Notes under the pieces: model-generated | What the model was told of the DNA's origin: nothing | What the model saw: the letters and a program-made list of their open reading frames with translations, nothing else | Database searches by the model: none | In this document: one piece after another, positions 1-10,518 of the stretch | Layout of the letters: every line of letters starts with the position of its first letter | Position numbering within the stretch: position 1 is the stretch's first letter | Origin: Owenia fusiformis | Taxonomy: Eukaryota; Annelida; Polychaeta; Sabellida; Oweniidae | Direction: 5' to 3' | DNA length: 60,000 nt | Assembly (NCBI GenBank): GCA_903813345.2 | Contig: CAIIXF020000001.1 | Location: 20,915,915 to 20,975,914 of the forward strand | Position numbers and translations under genes: made by a program

Positions 1-686
1 GAATTAAACTTTCACAAGAAGAAGGATCCCAACCATGTAACCAATATAAACAAGGAACGCCTTATAAATCTGATCTTACAGGATAAACAGATAAAACTTT
101 AACATTGCGTTTCTTTGTATCGATTTGAGCCACAAAGGGCTACCCAAATTCTACGAGAACCAACAGTAAAAACTGATCATGAATGACAACATAAAAATCT
201 TGATCTATGTTGTAAATGTGACGTGTAGCCAAGTCGATGCGAAATGTATCTGTCCTTTGCATTTCTGACAGTTCCTAAACTAAGATGTATTCGTGCTGCG
301 AGATCCCATGATACAACATCGGCATTGGAGCAAGTCGCTTCCATATCCAGCAATCGTAATGTTAAATCGGACATCACCTTATCTCCTAACTGGTACTATT
401 ACTGAGATTTCGTATCAACACTTTAGTCTACTAAATTATTGTTTAAAACTCATATATGTGAGCGTTAATGCAGGGGCATTTCATACAGCCTATAAACACC
501 GCCCTTTCATTAAATGTGTTTTCTGGTTTCCTTAATTTCGCCAATTTCTTAAGAAATTGATGGATAATTTGAAGATTATATGATCAGACACATAAACATG
601 GCATATACCACATAAGTTTCTCATATTTAGTTGTTTTTAGTTGCTGTTTTTTGTTGAACCATATATTACGTACATGGATAACGTAT
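1..686. other. Gene-free flank
   Basis: No gene, RNA or repeat is recognised here. A short open frame on the minus strand (about 177-377) has neither a recognisable domain nor a convincing splice context. The stretch is probably the 3' flank of the BTB-Kelch gene that is read leftward from 2668. Confidence 0.5.
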
Positions 687-692
687 TTTATT
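687..692 (-). promoter_or_regulatory. Poly(A) signal of the BTB-Kelch gene
   Basis: The plus strand reads TTTATT, that is AATAAA on the minus strand, about 40 bases after the stop codon of the BTB-Kelch gene. Hexamer and distance fit a normal metazoan polyadenylation signal and suggest a very short 3' UTR. Confidence 0.5.
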
Positions 693-730
693 TACAAGTA
701 GGCTGCATCTTGTATTAGACCAACATAGCA

Positions 731-2668
731 TCAAGTTTCACTAGAGCTGCTAAGAACACTTCTTATCAGATGTGTTGACAGCTCTCCTGATAAAGAAAGT
801 GACCGGAGATTTCTGGATTTGCATACATTCTTTGTGAGATCATAGCTGTAGGTTAGTCGCACACCACAGTTCTCTGTCGCCTCTCCTTGTGTGAAATACA
901 CAGTATCCATGTTAGCTATGTACACCATTTTAAGCTGCTTGTCGTTGCCTATAAACTTTGGGGGGCTTTCGTTGATGATATCTTCATCATTGTTCGGATT
1001 ACCCTCCAGAATAAGGGTGGTCCAGAAGTCCTTTTTTGTTCTGTAGATGTTTATTGCGAGATTATCCTTGTTCTCTGCGTTGAGAACAAGTATGTTGTCA
1101 TCTCGGGTTTGGAGTCTCCATTCTTTTCTCGGGGCTTCGCTTTGTCTTGAACGTCGGTATCGCGCAAGCATTGGTGCCTTGTTTTGCCACCAGGAATCTT
1201 CAGAGACCAGATTAAATATTTGAAATAGTTTCATAAGATTCCCTGGCCCCTGTCCGCCCAAGACGTACAAACTATCGCCGACACACGTGAACCCAACATC
1301 GCACGGCTGTTGGGACAAATCAGTTACGTTTGGTAAAAGAGGTACATTCCATAGAATACACCATTGGTCGTTCTCTGCCTCGTACTCATAAAAGCCATCA
1401 TCTGAATGCCCAGGGTCGATCGTCATACACATCGCTATTATGTTTCCATTTTTCTCAGCCAGATAGATATCATCAGAGTTTGATGGAATGTCTGCACACC
1501 TCATCCAGGAGTTGGTATCTAACTCGTACTTAACCAAGAGAGCCGGTTTTCCTTGTTCAGCAACGATAGGGCCTTGGGTTAAAGGACAAAACACACAGAA
1601 TAGGATTCCACATATCACAACACACGAGCTTTGATTCATTAGACACATTGAGTTATATCCGGTTGGTATGGGCGGGGGAGCTAACGTGTACCATCTATCA
1701 TGGTCGTTGACATAGCATATGAAGCATGGCACTCCTTCGTCCTTCATCTTCTGCTCACTGGGTACAAACGAAGAAATGCAATACACGATATCTTCTTTAT
1801 TGGAATATCTTGGAATTGTTCTTGCTGATTGAAGGAACGACTGACTTTCTTTCTTAAGCTGATACATCACTGCTTCGTCAACATAGCCAAGTGCTATTGC
1901 ATTCAACTTTGGTTGGTCAATGAAAAATTTTCTCAACAAAGAGATGGTGCTAGCAAGCTCGGTCCCAGACATGAGTGGGAAACGTATTTCTTCAAGGAGT
2001 AAGGTGATATTTTCAAGATCTATGCTATCACTGTTGTGTACAAGCCAGTACAAAACGGCGTCCAAAATATCACTTTCCATCCCCTTCAATTGACTTGAAC
2101 TTATAATGGATAATAGAACTTCGTAGCTTATCTGGGCAAAGTTTTGTTCAGGAATTCTGTAAATGTTTGTAAAGTCTCTCAGGATATTAATACGTGTCGT
2201 TTCTTTCAACTTGACTAGTTTATACGCATCAGCTGCACAGAGAAGTTCAAAAACACTGCATTTAATTTCTGTAACCGATTCTACAACCGCACTTAGCTGT
2301 CGTCGGAGAAAGCCATCGCATTTGTCCTTCAGTGCGGGAATGCATAGATATTCAGCAATATCCAAGACATCAAATATGACATCAAAATCAAAGTCAACGT
2401 CCCTGCCATATATGTACTCAAGAGCAATGTTAAATGCCTTGCTATTTAGTCCATTAAGACTAATTACATTGTTCCGACACTCCTCAAAAGAATCGCTACT
2501 GAATATTGTGCGAAAATATTGACTATGAGTTGCCAGAACTACCTTGTGGGCATTGTATGATTTACTGTCTGCTAATATTTCGACATCACAAAGGAAACCA
2601 CTGTTTCTATCTTCGTTAAGTTTACAAAATACTAGTTCCTTACTTGCTCGTTTCTTAGATTTCGGCAT
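731..2668 (-). CDS. BTB-BACK-Kelch protein (KLHL-like), single exon
   Basis: This is a 645-residue open frame with the classic kelch-like layout. A BTB/POZ domain spans about residues 18-122, with FLCDVEI, AHKVVLATHSQYF and ALEYIYG at the family's conserved positions. A BACK domain follows at about 138-245, including LLCAADAYKL and AVLYWLV. The C-terminal half (about 285-600) is a diverged Kelch propeller in which only blade-like pieces such as DSLYVLGGQ are clear. Proteins of this family usually bind Cullin-3 through BTB-BACK and present substrates for ubiquitination through the propeller; that role is inferred from the family. The first ATG lies in a good context (AAACATGC), and YY1- and CRE-like sites lie just upstream. 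The frame is uninterrupted, so the gene is either intronless in its coding part or an expressed retrocopy. The weakness of the Kelch repeats points to a fast-evolving, lineage-expanded member, so no vertebrate symbol is assigned. Confidence 0.9.
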   Translation of the reverse strand: MPKSKKRASKELVFCKLNEDRNSGFLCDVEILADSKSYNAHKVVLATHSQYFRTIFSSDSFEECRNNVISLNGLNSKAFNIALEYIYGRDVDFDFDVIFDVLDIAEYLCIPALKDKCDGFLRRQLSAVVESVTEIKCSVFELLCAADAYKLVKLKETTRINILRDFTNIYRIPEQNFAQISYEVLLSIISSSQLKGMESDILDAVLYWLVHNSDSIDLENITLLLEEIRFPLMSGTELASTISLLRKFFIDQPKLNAIALGYVDEAVMYQLKKESQSFLQSARTIPRYSNKEDIVYCISSFVPSEQKMKDEGVPCFICYVNDHDRWYTLAPPPIPTGYNSMCLMNQSSCVVICGILFCVFCPLTQGPIVAEQGKPALLVKYELDTNSWMRCADIPSNSDDIYLAEKNGNIIAMCMTIDPGHSDDGFYEYEAENDQWCILWNVPLLPNVTDLSQQPCDVGFTCVGDSLYVLGGQGPGNLMKLFQIFNLVSEDSWWQNKAPMLARYRRSRQSEAPRKEWRLQTRDDNILVLNAENKDNLAINIYRTKKDFWTTLILEGNPNNDEDIINESPPKFIGNDKQLKMVYIANMDTVYFTQGEATENCGVRLTYSYDLTKNVCKSRNLRSLSLSGELSTHLIRSVLSSSSET

Positions 2669-2698
2669 GTTTATGCAGATTGCTTTCCAAAATAATTT

Positions 2699-2734
2699 AA
2701 ATATGGCGGCGGACTAGATATAAGCATGACGTCA
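2699..2734 (-). promoter_or_regulatory. Probable promoter with YY1-like and CRE sites
   Basis: Directly upstream of the BTB-Kelch start, the minus strand carries GCCGCCATATTT (plus positions 2699-2710), a close match to the YY1 consensus, and a perfect palindromic CRE, TGACGTCA (2727-2734). Both lie within 70 bases of the ATG. Such pairs are common at TATA-less promoters. Function is inferred from motif match and position only. Confidence 0.4.
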
Positions 2735-5700
2735 CATATGATGTCATAAAACTGTGCATTTTATCTGGAATTATTACACCAAAAGTAGTGCGAAAGTGGC
2801 TTCTGAAGAGCAGATTTAGCTCCGTTTTTCTACTTTCACATGGCGACCTTGACCTTGACAAAATATAGCCATTTGGGCGATATGTATGATTCTAAAGTGA
2901 AAATGAGTGCTTTTCGTAGTTTTACTTTGACCACACCTAGAAAAGTGGAAGTGGAAAAGCACACCCATTTTGACATTTTTGTTAGAAATGTTCTAGATTA
3001 ATGTTTGTATGTCTAGAAATATCTAAAAAAAATAGTGCCATTTACGGTAGGTTTGGGTGCTTTTGCTCTCATTTTAACCCCATTTTCACGGTTGTCATGG
3101 TAACTATAAGGCTTTGGTAACCATGACAACTTGAATTTTGAAAGATATCCACCAGATGGTAGTTGGGCCAAGCTTGATGGAAAATAGGACTGGTTTGATA
3201 TGCTAGCAGTGAGGTTGATTGTGGTGAGTAGTCACCTCAAAAGTTAAAAGGTATTGCATGTTGTTAATCAAGGCATGGTCCGTTCATTTGTTCGTTCGCT
3301 TGTCCGGGGAATATACATGTAATCCCTGGTCTGATTTTTCTAAGAGCTCTAGAAAAGGTCGGAGTTTGTTGTCCGGGTGTCCACCACAAAAACCAATGAC
3401 TGAATAGTGTTCCTATACATCTTTACACTGGGTTATGTTACATTTTTCCGGCAGACGTTTGCATCCTGTTGGAACCTTTTTGACATTTTGCAAATTCTAT
3501 ATTCTCTTGTTAATCAAGAGTACTCAATTTTTATGAAAAGCAATCGATATCATACTTGAAATGCAGTTATGTGGTAAAAATTAAAACAATATATACAAGA
3601 AGTTGTTTCTAGGAGGCAACCTTGTGTGACCCCATGTTAGAGGAAAAAGCACCTGCTACAATCAAAACGAAATATATTTTCTTAATAAGGGAATTCAGTA
3701 CTTTGAAACGGTATACGGTATTCATTTTGTGGCGGAGTAAGGGACAACAACACTTCAATTTTTGGAGCAGTTTAGGGACTCATAACTCAAATACCTGCTG
3801 CCGGATTTGGTTCAAATTTTAAAGGCTTATGCCTTATGTTAGTCGTAGAGGGACTCGGCCAGTACTAACCCCACATAGCCGATAACCCTGATGCTATGGA
3901 TCTCCTGCATGTAGAACAGAACAGAATTCTGATTCAACTTTCTAATGCTACCAGTATCTTTAGTGGAGGTAAATACTATCTGGGACAACCGTCTGTCAGA
4001 TACAGATGGAGGATTGATCACCTCTGCTGGGGGCACCTTCCAAATGACAATCGGATAGTCGTAGGGGGCAAAAATGGCTGCCATTTTCATGAAAAATGTC
4101 ATTTTCAAATACTAGTCATAGGATTTAATGTAAAATAGGGGCAAAGGAATGAAGAAATTCCCAATATGACTCAAAAACAGTTTTGGTTCAGGTTTTATGT
4201 GCAAATCTTAATTGGCATAGGACTCTGGTCAAGAAGAAATGCTGAATTCAAAATGGTTGCCATTTCTCAGGAACTTTATGATTATTCTAATAACACAAAT
4301 ATCATACCAGATCTGGTCCAAAATACAAAGCTTTATTGTCATGAAACCTTTGGTCAAAAAATAATTTAATATATGGTACTATGTCACAGCATGAATTGGG
4401 TGTAGATTCTATCAAAAAGGAGACACTACTACTTTACCTTTTCCTCATTTTTTCATTAATGTACTGTAATTTCCAAAATGACAAGATATTTGATAACATG
4501 CTTTGTTCGGTGGAGCTATTGTTTTCTAGTCAGAACATGGTCAATGATCATGAAATGTAGTTCGAGAATACACATGACAGGCTATATTCTGTATTTATAC
4601 CATAATACGATCTATTATCAGGCATTGACAAGTGATGAATCACTCTTTATCATGGTATAACTAAGGTCAATATTCGTCAAATAATTTCTTCCAACTGAAA
4701 AAATACCTTTTTATAGATTATATAGATACTTGATTTTATAGCCTTATAAATTGACGAAATACTATACAAGTATATGAATCAATGAGAGAGACATTATAAT
4801 GATATAAGTCGCTAAATGACGATAAAAATAGCATAATATAATAGGCATACGTGCACAATTGTGTTATATGAGTGCTGTAGATTAAAAGTTAATTGATTAA
4901 TTTCTGGATAATTAATTTACAAGACGTCTCGCCATTCATACAAACTGGCAATATTATACCAAATAAGATTGTTAATCTAAAATTGTACCTATTTGCATTA
5001 ATACCAAGATTTGGTCTTGTTACAAGCCTTTGTGGCCACCTCTCCAATATCAAATTAGAACATCATCTGAGCTGAAACTGTAGAATTGTGCTATTACTGT
5101 ACTAATTAGTACAATAGCCATTTTAAGCGGAAAATTCAATAGAAAACCAAAATGTTCCACATATCGATGGTTCCCCATGAACTTGTAGTTAGTGCATATT
5201 TTAAGGAAGCAATAGACTGGACAATGTACTTACTTTTTGCTAAATCTAATAGGGTCAATTTTCATTTTCTATCATTTGTAAGAATTTGTATGAATTGCTC
5301 CCATTACCTTTTTACCCCAGTCATTTTATACATTGAACTGTACGTAGCTTATTTGAATGATCCGACTGTTTTTTTAATATGAAATTGATTTAATTTACTA
5401 CCTACTTCATTAAGGAGTTGAGAAGACACAATGCCAGTTTGTTATATAAATTGCCCAGTTTATATGGAGATGAGCAGATTTTGGGACCAACGTTTATTGT
5501 TGGCCCCAATTTTTTCGGGGTCCGCTCGATCTAGGGAGAGGTCGTGGGAATTCTGCCTACAACGCGTGAAACTAGGAAAAAAGAAAAATCGTATATTCGA
5601 GGTTCCAGACATTTTGTTACCGAAACGAACCGTTTCGGTTGAATGAAAGAATTCTAATATTTTATATTTTAATAATATTATGGAAATCAGTTTGTGCTAC

Positions 5701-5816
5701 AGTCGGCAAATGAAGCTCTTTCTAAAATCCAAAACGAGGCATATATTCTACAAATGAGCTTTAGCCGACTAGATGATCTTTTGTCCGTTCATTAGGAGTA
5801 GAACATATTAAATTGG
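2735..5816. other. Intergenic, no gene seen
   Basis: About 3 kb between the divergently transcribed BTB-Kelch and somatomedin-B genes. I find no domain-bearing frame. The only structure noted is a perfect hairpin at 5619-5639 (arms ACCGAAACG / CGTTTCGGT, loop AAC), about 180 bases before the next gene. Confidence 0.5.
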
Positions 5817-7847
5817 ATGATTGTCAGTAACAAACGCTTGGTTGACACAAATATGAGGAAGCCGTCTTTGGAAGTGAAAAGGCATAAGTTTTGGATTGCT
5901 CTCTTTATAAGCTTGGCTTACAGAGGACTTTCAACCCCAATCAATGAAAACAAACACATTGTCAATGGAAGACACACCACCGAAGATTCTGCAGACACTC
6001 GAACAACTCAAAATTTGTCGACTCAGGATGCCGTTTGGAAATCTAACCGACCCACAAGTGATTCTAACAGAGACTTGTCGACCAATGGTGAATCAACCAG
6101 TAATCCTATCAGGTTTTCGAAGATTATCAAACGAGGAACTTTGACAGCTGGCACCGAACTACAGGTTACCGATAGGGCTTCTGGATTTGATAATGGAGAA
6201 ACATCCACTGAACATATGACGTATGCAGCTCGTGAGTCAACTGGCGATTTTCTGCAGAATTCGGAAGAAGTAACGAGAGAAGGTGATGGTTTTCAGACCA
6301 ATGGTTCAATACATACTGGCATTGATCAAACACACCTTGATCAGACCACGACAAATGGTCTCAATATAACAAGAGACGATTCTAATCTGACCTGTGAGAA
6401 AAATGTAACCAGTTGTGTTGGAGTTCATCCCGAGCAACGGCCAAAGCGATCATGTGAGGGACGATGCGGGAACATCTCCAGAGAAGCTTTTTGTCAATGT
6501 GACCCAAAGTGTTCTAAATATGGAGACTGTTGTTCGGACTATACCACCATATGTGATCCAAATGGGATTAACGATCTAAGAAAAAGTGACAATGAAATCT
6601 ATGAGTGCACATCGTCATCTGATGGTGTCTATTATAGCAGATCGGTTTACAAAATCGCCAAATGCCCATACGACCAAAGAGATTCAGAACTAAATTTACA
6701 ATGTCAGGATCGCCATGGGCTTCTTAATCTCATACCAGTTGTTGATTTACAAACTGGAGAGAACTACAGGAACAAGTTTTGTGCATTATGTCACGGAGTG
6801 ACTGCCTATGACCCCTGGAATGTCTCAATTAGTTGCGAATCTGAAGAAATCAATCCTGAAAAGTTCATTAATGCCGGTATCGATCTTATAGTTGATTTAC
6901 TCCATAACCCTGCATGTACACTTCAACTAACTGCACCAACGATTTCTCGACCCTGTATCAAGCTACATTACGATTGCATGAATAACTGCCAGAACACAAA
7001 CATATCAGAAAAGTGTGCAACAGCCGGTCAAAATCCCGTCAGATACTTCAAATCTTGGTCAATGTTTTCCTACTACGGGGTACAGTTCTACAATATTTAT
7101 TGTTTGCAGTGCGCTCTCGGTCCAAATTCAATATCCGATACAGCAATTAAATGTTCCATAAGTTCTGATGATGCTAGGCATGTCCCGTATAAGTATTTTA
7201 GTTTTGCCTTAATCGTAGATATGAAATTCTTCAATTTATATGGACTGAAAATCAAAGCGAATGGAATATATGGTTTGGACAATCTTGAATTTCATTGTAC
7301 TGCAAATCAACATCAATGTGAGGCAAAGGGCTGTCCAATACGCCACACTAAACGTACGTCTAAATGTTCAATATTGAACCACATCGTTGCCCAAGTGAAG
7401 CTACGATTTGACATTAACCACACTAATTCGAGAATCGAGAAAGTTTTCCACAAGACTAAACTAGTGATCAGCGCGGTTACTAAAGATGCTATCAACACTG
7501 TCTATAGCCCTATTGGCTACATCCAAGTAGGGAATACTAGATGGACGCCGACTCGATACATAGTCGAATTTACATTTAACGTCACTGCTCCAGTTGACAT
7601 TCTTGCTACTTCTTTAGAAAAGGACTTATCGAAGCAATTGGAGGTACTGACTACTCAACTTGGAGAATTTTACGATAAGGTGGATGTCAATATGACATAC
7701 GAGATTATGGAACAGCTTGAAGCAGAAGGGGAAAGAGAGATTGAAGTAACGACCAAGAATGTGGAGAGTCGTCAATATCACGTACAAGCAAATTGTGCGA
7801 ACGTACTTGCGCTCCTTTTACTTCATGGACTAATCTTTGGAATCTAA
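5817..7847 (+). CDS. Somatomedin-B domain cell-surface protein, probably GPI-anchored
   Basis: A 676-residue single-exon frame. A hydrophobic stretch at about residues 25-37 (FWIALFISLAY) looks like a signal peptide; starting at the second Met (residue 13, base 5853) gives a more normal signal length, so that may be the true start. A Ser/Thr/Asn-rich region with many N-glycosylation sequons follows, then a possible furin site RPKR at 208-211. Next comes a somatomedin-B module at 213-246 with all eight cysteines (CEGRC, CQC, KC, DCC, IC spacing). The remainder is a cysteine-rich extracellular region with a FCALCHG motif at 321-327 and CLQC at 429-432. Similar cysteine-rich ectodomains precede seven-helix domains in some invertebrate receptors, but none is present here. 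The protein ends in a hydrophobic tail (661-676, ANVLALLLLHGLIFGI) typical of a GPI-attachment signal. Extracellular adhesion or ligand binding is inferred; the exact role is unknown. Confidence 0.85.
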   Translation: MIVSNKRLVDTNMRKPSLEVKRHKFWIALFISLAYRGLSTPINENKHIVNGRHTTEDSADTRTTQNLSTQDAVWKSNRPTSDSNRDLSTNGESTSNPIRFSKIIKRGTLTAGTELQVTDRASGFDNGETSTEHMTYAARESTGDFLQNSEEVTREGDGFQTNGSIHTGIDQTHLDQTTTNGLNITRDDSNLTCEKNVTSCVGVHPEQRPKRSCEGRCGNISREAFCQCDPKCSKYGDCCSDYTTICDPNGINDLRKSDNEIYECTSSSDGVYYSRSVYKIAKCPYDQRDSELNLQCQDRHGLLNLIPVVDLQTGENYRNKFCALCHGVTAYDPWNVSISCESEEINPEKFINAGIDLIVDLLHNPACTLQLTAPTISRPCIKLHYDCMNNCQNTNISEKCATAGQNPVRYFKSWSMFSYYGVQFYNIYCLQCALGPNSISDTAIKCSISSDDARHVPYKYFSFALIVDMKFFNLYGLKIKANGIYGLDNLEFHCTANQHQCEAKGCPIRHTKRTSKCSILNHIVAQVKLRFDINHTNSRIEKVFHKTKLVISAVTKDAINTVYSPIGYIQVGNTRWTPTRYIVEFTFNVTAPVDILATSLEKDLSKQLEVLTTQLGEFYDKVDVNMTYEIMEQLEAEGEREIEVTTKNVESRQYHVQANCANVLALLLLHGLIFGI

Positions 7848-9489
7848 ATGAGGAAAACCTAGGTCGAATGACCATGATGACTGATTGATGCTGATATGAC
7901 TACTTATTGTATATACAGTATGATTATTTTTGAGAATTTCAGCTAAAATCAAAACTTATCAGATACAGGAATCTTAGCTCTATCGCATTTCATCGTTTTA
8001 TCGATCATGATGAGACTCAAAATATGCTTCTAATTCAGCTGTCTAATTTTCCCAAATATTAGTCTTTCATGTTTATCGTCAATTTTTACGTCACTCCTTA
8101 AAGTCCCCATGTAAAGTTTGAAAATATTTTTATCATTCATTTACTATTTGTCATGACTTAAAAAGTTATTTTAGAGATTTTTGAAAAAGGAAATTTTTTG
8201 AAAAAAAGGCATTTCATTTTCCAAATACTCAAATTTCAAAAAGTTGAAATTTTTTATTCATCAAATATTTCTTCAAACATTTCAAAAAAGATTATCTTTT
8301 TAACACCAATGAACAGAAATTTAACACAGGGCACTATTTTAATAATAAAATACCATTGCCACTTCAATGTTTTAGCATATCAAAAATATTTTGCAACATT
8401 GATGTGATGTCATAATGACTCACTCATCAGGTGGCAAAAACTTTTTGAAATTTTTTTCAATTTTTTCTATGTCAATCTTTTCTAAATATGCTAAACTTCA
8501 ATAATAAACCAATGTTGATTGTCTAACCAGGTTAAAAGGAAGAATATATTATGTTTTAGGTATTATACCATTGGTGTCTATGAGATCTAAAATTGAGAAA
8601 TGCATTTTTCTCTGAAAAATTTTCATGCATCGATAAGTTCATTTCTCGCTTATTTATTAACCGATTTTCTTAATTTTTCGGCAAAAATCATGCGAGGATG
8701 AATATTGGTATGAAGTGGCTTACTAAAAGATACATGTGACCACTAAAAGTTAGTTTTAAATAAATCCAGAACAAAAAAGTCCTTCAAAAACCACCTTTTG
8801 AAATTAAAAAAAAAGTTTCACATATCACACTTTGATAACATTGGGTAAGACTACAATATCAGCAAGAGTGGTTTAAACTTTATATGAGGACTTTAAAGGA
8901 TATCGATCCTTTTAAACAGTTTCCTTAGTAACAAATACTTTGTTGTGTTGATTAATCTCAAGAATTCCGAGACATCGAACTCTGTGTTTGCAATTGTTTG
9001 CTATGTGATGTAACATACGCACTTAGATTTGCAATCAAAGTCATGAGTGTGTCTGTACAAAGCAATGGAACGCTTATTATGTGTAAGCCTTTGTGACATT
9101 ATCCTAATCAATCGGACACACTTTATTAATTATTTTCGTCAAACAAATAATAAAACAGCAGTGCGTGAAATTAGTATATTCTTCTTTTTTGTTATATTAA
9201 ATGTCACATGGACTTCTAATGGTTGCCATCATACCCCGGACAGGTTGAATGATGCAGTCGTGTTTTTACTCTATATTTCCAAGAGAAAAACCATTCTTAT
9301 TGAAATTTTCATATTTTTTCCTAATTTTATGATTTTAATAGGCTTTTTCAAAAATACGCCAATGTCAATAAAATACAGGTTTTTGCTTGAACATTGAACT
9401 TTTAGCGTAATTTCAAAGATTTTCAAGCTATTGAATTTTTGGCCGCCTAAAGTCTTTCCAGATGTATTTCATGCCATATTAATTATGGG
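7848..9489. other. Intergenic, AT-rich
   Basis: No gene is supported. AATAAA hexamers occur around 8344 and 8500 and could end the somatomedin-B transcript, but both are more than 450 bases beyond the stop. The stretch 8160-8840 is rich in A/T runs. Confidence 0.45.
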
Positions 9490-9680
9490 TGATTATTAAT
9501 CTGAGATCATAAGTGCTTCCGAATTTATTTCCTCTCAATTCACGCTTGATTTCTGCATATAAGTAAAAGTCATTGGGTGCAAGGTCTGGGGAATATGGAG
9601 GGTGTGCAAGTAGTGGTAGCCCCAGTGCCCTAATAGTTTCACTAGTGAGCATAGCTGTGTGTGAACTCAGATCACATGTC
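9490..9680 (-). pseudogene. Decayed mariner transposase fragment
   Basis: Reading the minus strand from about 9680 leftward gives SSHTAML, then about 25 residues later HPPYSPDLAPNDFYLY. This is the catalytic-core signature of mariner-family (DDE/D) transposases, around the second and third acidic residues. In the normally DN(A)-type motif the sequence reads CDLSSHTA, so the conserved Asn is lost. No long frame extends either way, so this is a relic. A mariner-like terminal sequence (GGACACCCTG, 10095-10104) may be its 5' end. Confidence 0.75.
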
Positions 9681-10094
9681 TAAGCAAGACTTCAGGAAAT
9701 GGGCAAGAATTGGTTTGAAAGTGTGTTTAGAGAGTGGGTGAATAGGCATAAGAAGTGCATATAGCTAGAGATGGACATTATGTTAAATAACTAATTTCAT
9801 AACAATGGGACTTTAGGACTGTTTTTATATTGTATTTGTGGTAGTAATAGACTCGGGAGTATGAATAAAGCTATCAGAAAATATAAATATGTTTGGAAAA
9901 TTGTGACGTAAACAAACTTGCCCCGCCTTTTTGTTGTTCGGTTGCTATAGCAACCATAATTCCGGCCAATCAAATAGAAGACGCTTTAAATTCACAGAAT
10001 AAAGGTAAAAAGGGTTGGGCTACAAACTCTGAAAATGTCATCAAGATTGGTTCAAAATTAAGAAAGTTACAATATCTTTCACAATTCTTTTATT

Positions 10095-10104
10095 GGACAC
10101 CCTG
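10095..10104. repeat. Possible mariner-type terminal repeat
   Basis: GGACACCCTG reads CAGGGTGTCC on the other strand, a sequence seen at the ends of many Tc1/mariner elements and also at 12241 in this window. It lies to the right of the minus-strand transposase relic, where the 5' end of that element should be. No matching left end was found, so the assignment is weak. Confidence 0.3.
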
Positions 10105-10140
10105 TGCGTCACCGAATGGAACTAGAATGGAACTAGTTGA

Positions 10141-10275
10141 AAATGAAATTTTATCTGTGAATCTTGCCTACAGGCGAGAAAAAGGACATGCTGTCACTCC
10201 CATCCGCCATTTTTTGTTATCGTTACCGCAAAATTTTCAAAATCGCCTTGACGTAACCGTCATGCTATAACACCG
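10141..10275 (+). repeat. Dispersed repeat R1, copy 1
   Basis: This stretch is clearly similar to the reverse complement of 54075-54215. Both contain ATCTGTGAATCTTGCCT, then TTGTTATCGTTACCGCAAAA, then CGCCTTGACGTAACCGTCAT in the same order and spacing. Partial relatives occur near 54757-54800 and 59664-59696. No coding frame is shared, so this is an interspersed repeat of unknown class. Confidence 0.7.
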
Positions 10276-10518
10276 TTAAACAGGAAGATGTCACTTTATT
10301 TCGTAGTTTGTGTTCGCGTTCAATTGTTTTCTTACCTACAGATACACCAATCACGTTCCCAGTACATCAGAAAAAATCAAAAACTTTTTGTGGTTTACAC
10401 CACATTTTAGATGGTTAGCTGTCCATTTGTAACAGTTGAATGATCCCCCTTTGTTCTCTTACCACAGACCAGTTTGATTTTCATTCATAAAAATGTACAC
10501 ACCTTCTTTCTTTCTCAC

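Noticed and set aside
177-377. Minus-strand frame downstream of the BTB-Kelch gene
   Set aside because: No homology or splice evidence, and it lies past the gene's poly(A) signal.
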